Made by a program: the position numbers and the translations under genes
Notes under the pieces: generated by a model
Told to the model about the DNA's origin: nothing
What the model saw: only the letters and a program-made list of their open reading frames with translations
The model's database searches: none
Shown: in pieces, positions 1 to 4,999 of the stretch
Position numbering within the stretch: position 1 is the stretch's first letter
Layout: each line of letters starts with the position of its first letter
DNA from: JBHJHK01 sp050330975
Lineage (GTDB): Bacteria > Pseudomonadota > Gammaproteobacteria > Competibacterales > Competibacteraceae
Direction of reading: 5' to 3'
DNA length: 7,518 nt
NCBI GenBank assembly: GCA_050330975.1
Contig: JBHJHK010000225.1
Coordinates: forward strand, 1-7,518

Positions 1-118
1 CGCGGGGGGCGGCGGCCCCCCGCCCCCGCCCGCGGCCCCCCCCCCCCCGGGCCGGTGCGGCGCCCCCCCCCCGCGGGGCGGCGCCCCCCCCCCCCCCCCG
101 CCGCCGCCGCCGCGGCCC
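1..118. other. Low-complexity C/G homopolymer stretch, likely sequence artefact
   Basis: There is no A and a single T (base 56) in about 120 bases. C runs of 13 (36-48), 10 (63-72) and 16 (84-99) bases are present. From about base 120 the sequence turns abruptly into normal coding DNA with balanced codons. This looks like poor base calling at a contig edge in GC-rich DNA. A genuine Pro/Ala-rich linker inside the Hsp70-like protein is the alternative. Confidence 0.6.
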
Positions 119-1464
119 GCCAGGGGATTTGCCTATTGCCCAAGGGCACCGACGCCGAGCGACCGGTGCGTCTCGACCAGCGGCGCTTCGCCCTGCGCTT
201 GGGCCAGCCGGTGCAATTCCACCTTTTGTCCTCCAACCTCGACCGCCTCCACGTCCCCGGGGAACTCGTCGCCCTGGACCGGGACTACAGCCCCCTACCC
301 CCCCTGGCCACGGTGCTGGACGCCCCCGCCGAGACCCCGAGCCCAGGGCAAGCCCCCCGGGAACAGGTGGTGGTGTTGGAGGCCGAACTCAGCGAGTTGG
401 GCACCTTGGCGTTGCGCTGTGTGGCCGCCGATGACCCCCAGCGGCGCTGGGAAGTGGAATTTCAGCTCCGCGGTGGTGCGGCGGGGACGGTCCTCGGCAC
501 CAAGACGGTGCATCCCCAGTTCGCCGCCGCGGCGGAGCGGGTGCGGGAGAACTACGGCGGCCGGGGCCAGGGGGAACCCCGGGGGGTCAAGCGCCTGCGG
601 GCCGACCTGGACAAAATCCTGGGCAAGCGAGAGGGCTGGGAAACCCCCCTACTGCGGGAACTGTTTGGGGTGTTGTGGGAGGGGGCTCGCCGGCGGCGGC
701 GCTCCGCCGACCACGAGCGGCTGTGGTTCAACTTGGCCGGCTTTTGCCTGCGGCCGGGCTTTGGCTACCCCCTGGACGACTGGCGGGTGGAGCAGTTGTG
801 GACGCTGTACCCCAGCGCTGTCCAGTACGGCGGCGAAAACCAAGTGTGGGCCGAGTGGTGGACCCTGTGGCGTCGGGTGGCGGGGGGCTTACCCCCGGCG
901 GCCCAAGCCCAGTTGGCCATCGATCTCACCGCCCTCCTGGAACCCAAGGTCAAGACCAAGTCCCCAGGCGGCAAGCGGGGCGGGGCCGCCAAGGGGAAGG
1001 CCCTGGACGACGCCGTGGCGTTGGCGGCGGTACTGGAGCACCTAGAGCCCGCTACCAAAGTGGCCCTGGGGGGCTTGTTCTTGCGCCGGTTGGAGGACCG
1101 GGACGAGTCCCTCCAGACCTGGTGGGCCCTGGGCCGGCTGGGGGTGCGGGAGCCGGTCTATGGCAGCGCCCACCAGGTGGTCCCCCCCGAGGCCGCCGCC
1201 CCTTGGCTCGACGCCCTGTTGGACCTCGACTGGAGCCGGGTCAAAACCGCGCCGTTGGCCGCCACCTTGTTGGCCCAGCGCAGCTTTGACCGCCAGCGGG
1301 ACCTAGACGACCAGCGCCGGCGCCACACCGCCGCAAGGCTTGTGGCCGCCAAGGCTCCCCCCGCCTGGATCGCCTTGGTGGAAGAGGGTCGGGCCCTGGA
1401 CGAGGGGGCCCAAAGTCAGCTCTACGGCGAGGCCCTTCCCCCGGGGTTGGCGTTGCTCCTCTGA
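1..1464 (+). CDS. Hsp70-like protein, C-terminal part (DUF3731-like region), 5' truncated
   Basis: This is the C-terminal portion of a large DnaK-like protein; the ATPase domain must lie upstream of the window. The reliable protein begins near base 118 at the motif GICLLPKGT. It continues through a beta-rich substrate-binding-like segment (FALRLGQPVQFHLLSS, then a PPLATVL stretch) and a basic, helical region starting around base 580 (RVKRL-like, GKREGWETPLLRELF). It ends with an ARDLD-type helix and the tail EALPPGLALLL. I recall this pattern from the long Hsp70-family proteins whose C-terminus is annotated DUF3731, which differ from housekeeping DnaK. The chaperone role is inferred from the family; no catalytic residue lies in the window. 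The frame is open from base 1, but the first ~118 bases are C/G homopolymers and their translation (poly-Pro/Ala) should not be trusted, nor should the GTG at 55 be taken as a start. The 3' end overlaps the convergent methyltransferase gene. Confidence is good that the ORF is real and moderate for the family. Confidence 0.65.
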   Translation, partial: RGGRRPPAPARGPPPPGPVRRPPPAGRRPPPPPAAAAAARQGICLLPKGTDAERPVRLDQRRFALRLGQPVQFHLLSSNLDRLHVPGELVALDRDYSPLPPLATVLDAPAETPSPGQAPREQVVVLEAELSELGTLALRCVAADDPQRRWEVEFQLRGGAAGTVLGTKTVHPQFAAAAERVRENYGGRGQGEPRGVKRLRADLDKILGKREGWETPLLRELFGVLWEGARRRRRSADHERLWFNLAGFCLRPGFGYPLDDWRVEQLWTLYPSAVQYGGENQVWAEWWTLWRRVAGGLPPAAQAQLAIDLTALLEPKVKTKSPGGKRGGAAKGKALDDAVALAAVLEHLEPATKVALGGLFLRRLEDRDESLQTWWALGRLGVREPVYGSAHQVVPPEAAAPWLDALLDLDWSRVKTAPLAATLLAQRSFDRQRDLDDQRRRHTAARLVAAKAPPAWIALVEEGRALDEGAQSQLYGEALPPGLALLL

Positions 1465-2132
1465 GAAGTGGCCACCGGTTGCGGTGCGTCGAGGTCGGCG
1501 GTGCAGCGCCACAGGCGGTGGCCACTTCGGGCGTATTTGCCCTCAAAAGGGGTGACGGGGGCGTCGCCTGGCTCAAAGGGCCGGACCTTGGCCCCGCAGT
1601 GCCCCAGGGTCAAGGCGGCGGCAAACTCGTCGAGGTAGATTCGCCAATTGCTGCGCACCTCCAATTGGCCCCCCAAGGCCAACAACGCGGCAAAGGCCGG
1701 CGAACCATGCCAGCGCCGCCGGAGGTGACAGGCCTTGGGCCAGGGGTTGGGGTACCACAGGTAGTGGTGACTCAAGCGCCAGCCCGCCGCCGCCATCAAC
1801 CGCCACAGATCCACCAAGTCCCCCCGCAGCAGCCGTCCATTGGCGGGTAGAGGGGGCGCTTTGGCCAACCGCTGGGCGGATTTGTCGATGCCCACCACCA
1901 GGGCCTCGGAGTGTCGCTCGGCCAACAATCGGGTGCTGTAACCCACGCCACAGCCGGCGTCTACCACCAAAGGTCCCGGCCACCGGCTGCGCCAGTGCAC
2001 CAAAATGGCAAAGGCCCGGCGGCTAAAAGCCCCATAGGGGCGCTGGTAAGCGCTATTGAGGTGGCAACTGACCACCTGGGTCAGGCGCGGATGGAGGTCT
2101 TGCTGGTTGCTCACCACCTGAGGCGAGGCCAC
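1422..2132 (-). CDS. TrmB-like SAM-dependent methyltransferase (tRNA m7G46 methyltransferase paralogue)
   Basis: The 236-residue protein starts at a GTG; an in-frame TGA lies five codons upstream, so no longer start exists. No strong ribosome site is visible (only GAGA about 8 nt upstream). It is a Rossmann methyltransferase: motif I is VVDAGCGVGYSTRLLAE (residues about 56-72), followed by an acidic strand end VGID near residue 83 and a GDL motif. The stretch YPNPWPKACHLRRRW corresponds to the FPDPW-K--H--RR signature of TrmB, and TPFEGKY matches the C-terminal T-x-x-E of TrmB. The known family reaction is N7-methylation of G46 in tRNA with SAM. Oddly, the Asp of FPDPW (catalytic Asp144 in E. 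coli TrmB, from memory) is Asn here, so the substrate or activity may differ. The N-terminus (SNQQDLHPRL) also differs from housekeeping TrmB. The last ~20 residues are a low-complexity tail overlapping the convergent Hsp70-like gene. I leave the symbol blank because it looks like a paralogue. Confidence 0.75.
   Translation of the reverse strand: MASPQVVSNQQDLHPRLTQVVSCHLNSAYQRPYGAFSRRAFAILVHWRSRWPGPLVVDAGCGVGYSTRLLAERHSEALVVGIDKSAQRLAKAPPLPANGRLLRGDLVDLWRLMAAAGWRLSHHYLWYPNPWPKACHLRRRWHGSPAFAALLALGGQLEVRSNWRIYLDEFAAALTLGHCGAKVRPFEPGDAPVTPFEGKYARSGHRLWRCTADLDAPQPVATSQRSNANPGGRASP
1465..1528. repeat. 13-bp perfect inverted repeat just after the Hsp70-like stop codon
   Basis: GAAGTGGCCACCG at 1465-1477 is perfectly complementary to CGGTGGCCACTTC at 1516-1528, with a 38-base loop. 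It begins on the base after the TGA of the Hsp70-like gene and lies inside the C-terminal codons of the convergent methyltransferase gene. There is no T-run on either side, so it is not a canonical intrinsic terminator. It could be an mRNA 3' stem that stabilises or helps terminate the Hsp70 transcript. Confidence 0.6.
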
Positions 2133-2176
2133 AAAACACCAATCTCAAAGCGCTAAGTTTTTGAAAAACCTAAAAT

Positions 2177-2206
2177 AAAAAAAGCCGAGGCAAGGGTTGC
2201 CTCGGC
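2177..2206 (-). terminator. Intrinsic (rho-independent) terminator of the Sel1-repeat gene
   Basis: On the minus strand a perfect 10-bp stem GCCGAGGCAA / TTGCCTCGGC (2184-2206, with a 3-base loop) is followed at once by seven T (2183-2177) and then ATTTT. This is a textbook terminator reading leftward, about 85 bases after the Sel1-gene stop codon. The plus-strand side lacks a T-run, so it is unidirectional. It separates the Sel1 transcript from the downstream methyltransferase gene, which therefore probably has its own promoter in the 45 bp between them or depends on read-through. No convincing promoter was found there. Confidence 0.85.
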
Positions 2207-2290
2207 AATAACCACCAAAGGAGGAGTGTACAGCACAGACATCCCAAGGATGCCTGGCAAGGAATTTAGCAAAATCAATGCCATTTTTAG
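2177..2290 (-). ncRNA. Candidate 3'-UTR small RNA with an anti-Shine-Dalgarno-like stretch
   Basis: Between the Sel1 stop codon and the terminator the minus-strand transcript contains a small hairpin (CATCC-TTG-GGATG, 2240-2252). A presumably unpaired CTCCTCCTTT (2217-2226) follows, then the strong terminator hairpin with a U7 tail. CUCCUCCUUU is complementary to a consensus ribosome-binding site (AAAGGAGGAG). Hairpin, C/U-rich seed and terminator is the layout of many Hfq-dependent 3'-UTR-derived small RNAs. I see no promoter of its own, so it would have to arise by mRNA processing. This is inference from layout only. Confidence 0.25.
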
Positions 2291-3649
2291 TCATTGATTG
2301 GGAACTGGGGTGTCCCCGGCGGAAGACAGGTCTTGGAGCTTGCGCCGGGCGGCGGCATTGCCCTGGTTGGCCGCCCGCTGCAACCACCTGACGGCTTCCT
2401 CGGGGTCGCGAAAGTCCTTGGCGTCGGCGTAGAGCACCCCCAGTTTGAACTGGGCCGGGGCGTGTTCTTGTTCGGCGGCCCGGCGATACCAGGTGGTGGC
2501 CTGGCCGTAGTCCTGGGGAACGCCCCGGCCCTGGAGGTACATATCGCCGAGTTTCTCCTGGGCCGCCGCCGCCCCCCGCTCGGCGGCGAGGCGATACCAG
2601 TACACCGCGCGGATGTCGTTGACCGGCGTCCCCCGCCCCTGGGCGTAGAGGCTGCCCAAGTTGGTCTGGGCGTCGAGGTCGCCCCGTTGGGCGGCGTCTT
2701 GGAACAGGGCGAAGGCCCGGGCGTCGTCTCGGGGCACCCCGCGGCCCTCGGAGTAGAGGATCCCCAAGTGGGTTTTGGCGCTGGGCAGGCCCTGGTCGGC
2801 GGCCTTTTGGTACCACACGGCCGCCCGTTGGTCGTCTCGCTTTACCCCCAGGCCATTGGCGTAGAGGTAACCCAGGCTGTTTTGGGCCACGGCGAGGCCC
2901 TGGTCGGCGGCTTTGCCAAACCACTGGGCCGCTTGGCGGGGATCTGCCGCCACCCCATTGCCGGTGACGTAGCGCACTGCCAAATTGTTCTGGGCGTCGG
3001 CGTTGCCCGCCAACGCCGCCTTCCTGTACCAACGCACCGCTTCGGTATCGTCCTGGGGCACCCCGCGGCCATCGGCGTACATGACCCCCAGATTGAGCAT
3101 CGCCCGGGGCTCTTGTTGCCGGGCGGCTTCCCGATACCAATGGACGGCCTGGACGTCGTTTTGGGCGGTGCCGCGGCCGTTGGCGTAGAGGAGACCCAAG
3201 TTCACCTGGGCGGTGCTGTTGCCCCGCTGGGCGGCGCGCTCAAACCAACGCAGAGCCTTTGCCGGGGCGCGCTCGACCCCTATACCCTCCAGGTAGAGCT
3301 CTCCCAGGTGGTTTTGGGCGTCGACCTTGCCCTGGGTGGCGGCCTTTTCGATCCACTCCGCCCCCTGTTGGGTGTTGGCGACGACCCCCTTGCCCTCCAT
3401 GTAGAACTGACCCACCAGATACTGGGCGTGGGCGTCGCCGCGCCGAGCCCACTGGAGATATTGCTCAAAGGCCTCGTCCAAGTCGCCGGCTAGGAGGGCT
3501 GCCTCGCCGGCGTTGGCGACGGGATTGGTGCACATGGTGAGACTGCTGACGTACTCGACGACACCGTCTTCGCCAATGCACTTGTGGATGGCACTGGCGT
3601 GATCTGTGATCGCCAAGGCGAGGAACAATGCGGCTAAACGGGGTATCAC
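2291..3649 (-). CDS. Secreted Sel1-repeat (SLR) protein with DUF4124-like N-terminus
   Basis: I chose the GTG at 3649 because GGAG (3657-3660) precedes it by 7 nt and it starts a clean signal peptide: a hydrophobic core (LAALFLALAI) with an AxA site (DHASA|IHK). The open frame extends 47 codons further upstream to 3790 without a signal-like start. The 452-residue product has a short Cys-containing module after the signal (IHKCIGEDGVVEY to TMC) resembling DUF4124 domains of secreted proteobacterial proteins. It is followed by a half-repeat and ten Sel1 repeats at residues about 73-431, nine of 36 residues and the last of 35, each following the pattern AQ--LG-LY--G-GV--D---A--WY--AA--G. A partial eleventh (AAARRKL) and a polar tail close the protein. 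Sel1 arrays are alpha/alpha solenoids that bind protein partners; the ligand cannot be read from the sequence. The likely location is the periplasm or outside the cell. It is monocistronic, divergent from the small gene at 3826, and ends in a strong terminator. Confidence 0.9.
   Translation of the reverse strand: MIPRLAALFLALAITDHASAIHKCIGEDGVVEYVSSLTMCTNPVANAGEAALLAGDLDEAFEQYLQWARRGDAHAQYLVGQFYMEGKGVVANTQQGAEWIEKAATQGKVDAQNHLGELYLEGIGVERAPAKALRWFERAAQRGNSTAQVNLGLLYANGRGTAQNDVQAVHWYREAARQQEPRAMLNLGVMYADGRGVPQDDTEAVRWYRKAALAGNADAQNNLAVRYVTGNGVAADPRQAAQWFGKAADQGLAVAQNSLGYLYANGLGVKRDDQRAAVWYQKAADQGLPSAKTHLGILYSEGRGVPRDDARAFALFQDAAQRGDLDAQTNLGSLYAQGRGTPVNDIRAVYWYRLAAERGAAAAQEKLGDMYLQGRGVPQDYGQATTWYRRAAEQEHAPAQFKLGVLYADAKDFRDPEEAVRWLQRAANQGNAAARRKLQDLSSAGDTPVPNQ
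2357..3433 (-). repeat. Tandem array of ten ~108-bp Sel1 repeats
   Basis: The DNA has a 108-bp period matching the 36-residue Sel1 unit. Recurrent words such as TACGCCGACGG/GGGGTGCC-like blocks and TGGTACC/TGGTATC at the WY codons recur in each unit. The units have diverged at the DNA level, so the array looks old rather than recently expanded. It makes a long spurious open frame on the opposite strand. Confidence 0.85.
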
Positions 3650-3825
3650 GGTCAATCTCCGGGGCGGTAGGGCCCTTGGCCAAAGCGGGGGTTGTGACGA
3701 AAATATTCTAACGGTTGCCTTGACTTGAACACCACTGTTGATGAGGTTTGACCCCGATGTCGTTCTGTGGGCTTTATACCATCTTGACATTCTGCGCCGT
3801 GGATTTCAGCTTTCGAGGATAATTG
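3650..3825. promoter_or_regulatory. Divergent intergenic region between the Sel1 gene and the small plus-strand gene
   Basis: This AT-richer spacer should carry promoters for both flanking genes. On the minus strand TAGAAT (3710-3705) is a fair -10 box for the Sel1 gene, but no good -35 lies 16-18 bp upstream of it. On the plus strand TTGACC (3748-3753) and a perfect TTGACA (3784-3789) are present without well-spaced -10 boxes; TTTATA at 3773 is 19 bp from the former. I therefore mark the region rather than exact elements. Confidence 0.35.
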
Positions 3826-4164
3826 TTGTCGGCGGTGGCGGGGTTTGTCATCACCTTGGCCTGTAGTTTGCCCGCTGAGGCGAGGGTGGGTCTAGAAGAA
3901 GCGCTGCACCTCCAACCCCGCCTCACTGCCGTGCCCTTGGCCGCGGCGGCTGCGTCGGTGCCCGACGCCATTGGGTCAGCGGGGGACGCCCGGCAGAGCC
4001 AGTGCGCCGCTACGGCAGTCGATGTTTCGAGCAATAAATCAGACATCGCCGTTGGCTTTGGGTTGCCGCTGATGCCGTTTGGGCTCATCCATGGCGAATC
4101 CGTCACCATCGACCCCGCCTCGGTGGAGCCCATCGCCGAGCTGCTGGCGTTACTGTTACTCTAG
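3826..4164 (+). CDS. Small unrecognised protein with N-terminal hydrophobic segment
   Basis: This ORF of about 112 residues starts with TTG; AGGA at 3816-3819 lies 6 nt upstream. A second TTG at 3823 is possible but too close to that site, and TAA at 3820-3822 blocks any longer start. The N-terminus is hydrophobic and ends in a signal-peptidase-like site (GFVITLACSLPAEA|RVG), although it lacks the usual basic residues. The mature part is Ala-rich and ends in a leucine-rich segment (EPIAELLALLLL). Codon third positions are GC-rich up to the TAG, so it appears to be coding. I do not recognise a family. The coding signature continues in the +2 frame after the stop, so this may be the front half of a frame-split gene (see the next entry). 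Confidence 0.45.
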   Translation: MSAVAGFVITLACSLPAEARVGLEEALHLQPRLTAVPLAAAAASVPDAIGSAGDARQSQCAATAVDVSSNKSDIAVGFGLPLMPFGLIHGESVTIDPASVEPIAELLALLLL

Positions 4165-4170
4165 TAACAC

Positions 4171-4333
4171 CGTGGCCTTTGCCCGGTTTGATTTCGGCGC
4201 CACCATGGGTTTGGTCAAGGCAATGGCCTTGCTGTTGTTGTACACCTGGTTCGCCGACTATATCATCGCCGACGTCCAGGGGGTTTGGTGGGCTGAACAG
4301 TTGGGCGAAGTGCTACAACCATCGTCGGGTTGA
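4171..4333 (+). CDS. Short membrane-type ORF, possibly the 3' half of the preceding gene
   Basis: In the frame shifted by +1 from the preceding ORF, about 53 codons from a GTG at 4171 (or 43 from an ATG at 4205) encode a hydrophobic helix (MGLVKAMALLLLYTWFADY) and an amphipathic tail ending EVLQPSSG. Third-position GC is high in this frame only from about 4165 on, exactly where the previous ORF ends. No ribosome-binding site precedes either start. The simplest readings are a frameshifted single gene of about 169 residues (natural or sequencing error near 4160) or a translationally coupled small membrane protein. No function is claimed. Confidence 0.35.
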
Positions 4334-4355
4334 TTCCCTGACCCGCGCCGTCTTC

Positions 4356-4364
4356 GGAGGAGGG
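4356..4364 (+). promoter_or_regulatory. Strong ribosome-binding site of terD
   Basis: GGAGGAGGG lies 7 nt before the ATG at 4372. It is the strongest Shine-Dalgarno sequence in the window and fixes the TerD start. Confidence 0.85.
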
Positions 4365-4371
4365 TTTTCTC

Positions 4372-4950
4372 ATGTCTATTTCCCTGACCAAAGGGCAGTC
4401 GGTATCCCACATCAAGGAGGCGCCCCAACTGACTCAGGTGTGCTTTGGCCTCGGTTGGGACCCCCGGCGCACCGCCGGCGTCGAATTCGATTTAGATGCC
4501 TCGGCGTTTCTCCTCGACGCCCGGGGCCAGGTGATGAGCGACCAGCACTTTGTGTTCTACAACAACCCCAGAGACCCCCGGGGCGCCGTGGTGTACAGCG
4601 GCGACAATCGCACTGGGGAGGGGGAGGGAGACGACGAACAGATCCAAGTGGACCTCAAGGGCCTCGAAGCCCAAGTGGTGCAAGTGGCGTTTGTGGTGAG
4701 TATCTACCAGGCCGAGGAGCGGCGACAGAACTTCGGCCAGGTGGAAAACGCCTACATCCGCGCCCTAGACGTCGACGGCAACCGGGAGCTGGCCCGCTTT
4801 GACTTGAGCGAAGACGCCGCCCTGGCCACGGCCATGGTGTTCGGCGAACTCCGGCGCCGGAGCGGCGCTTGGGACTTTGGCGCCGTGGGGGAGCCAAGAC
4901 CCGGGGGGCTGGCCGGTGTGGCTCGGAGTTACGGGGTGCGGGTGGGGTGA
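4372..4950 (+). CDS. terD: TerD-family stress / tellurium-resistance protein
   Basis: The 192-residue protein matches the usual TerD length and can be followed end to end. It opens MSISLTKGQSVS, then GLGWD (residues 26-30), the acidic FDLDASAFLLD (39-49, with Asp40 and Asp42), FVFYNN (60-65) and GDNRTGEGEGDDEQ (77-90). Later come IYQAEERRQNFGQVENA, FDLSED and VFGEL. The acidic motifs correspond to the calcium-binding residues of characterised TerD domains. TerD proteins are cytoplasmic or membrane-associated beta-sandwiches linked to resistance to tellurite, phage, colicins and general stress; their molecular activity is unclear. No terA/B/C/E/Z is visible around it; instead two glycosyltransferase genes follow in the same direction after a 49-bp gap. 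The family call is secure; resistance to tellurite by this orphan copy is not. Confidence 0.95.
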   Translation: MSISLTKGQSVSHIKEAPQLTQVCFGLGWDPRRTAGVEFDLDASAFLLDARGQVMSDQHFVFYNNPRDPRGAVVYSGDNRTGEGEGDDEQIQVDLKGLEAQVVQVAFVVSIYQAEERRQNFGQVENAYIRALDVDGNRELARFDLSEDAALATAMVFGELRRRSGAWDFGAVGEPRPGGLAGVARSYGVRVG

Positions 4951-4999
4951 GGCCAAACGGCCCATCGGCGACCCGCGGCCCGTGGCCGATGGCCGGGGC

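Noticed and set aside
2028..2053. Two small hairpins (GCCCC-ATA-GGGGC and GCGCT-GGTA-AGCGC) inside the methyltransferase gene
   Set aside because: Short GC-rich stems are expected by chance in coding DNA of this composition, and they fall within conserved-looking N-terminal codons.
2226..2293. Tiny plus-strand ORF (GTG-start, 22-23 codons) next to AAAGGAGGAG
   Set aside because: The Shine-Dalgarno-like sequence is only one base from the GTG, and 26 bases from the next ATG. It is better explained as the complement of the C/U-rich stretch in the minus-strand transcript.
2294..3493. Long plus-strand open frame (399 codons) opposite the Sel1 gene
   Set aside because: It is the antisense shadow of a periodic GC-rich repeat array. 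Its Gly/Val/Leu-rich periodic protein simply mirrors the Sel1 units, and the minus strand has the signal peptide, ribosome site and terminator.
3650..3790. Longer N-terminus of the Sel1 protein (47 extra codons)
   Set aside because: The extension would bury the signal peptide inside the protein. The GTG at 3649 has GGAG at 7 nt and begins a proper signal sequence.
3784..3823. Plus-strand promoter from the perfect TTGACA (3784-3789) to GATAAT (3818-3823)
   Set aside because: The spacer would be 28 bp, far outside the 16-18 bp range, and the -10 box would overlap the ribosome site and the start codon region of the gene.
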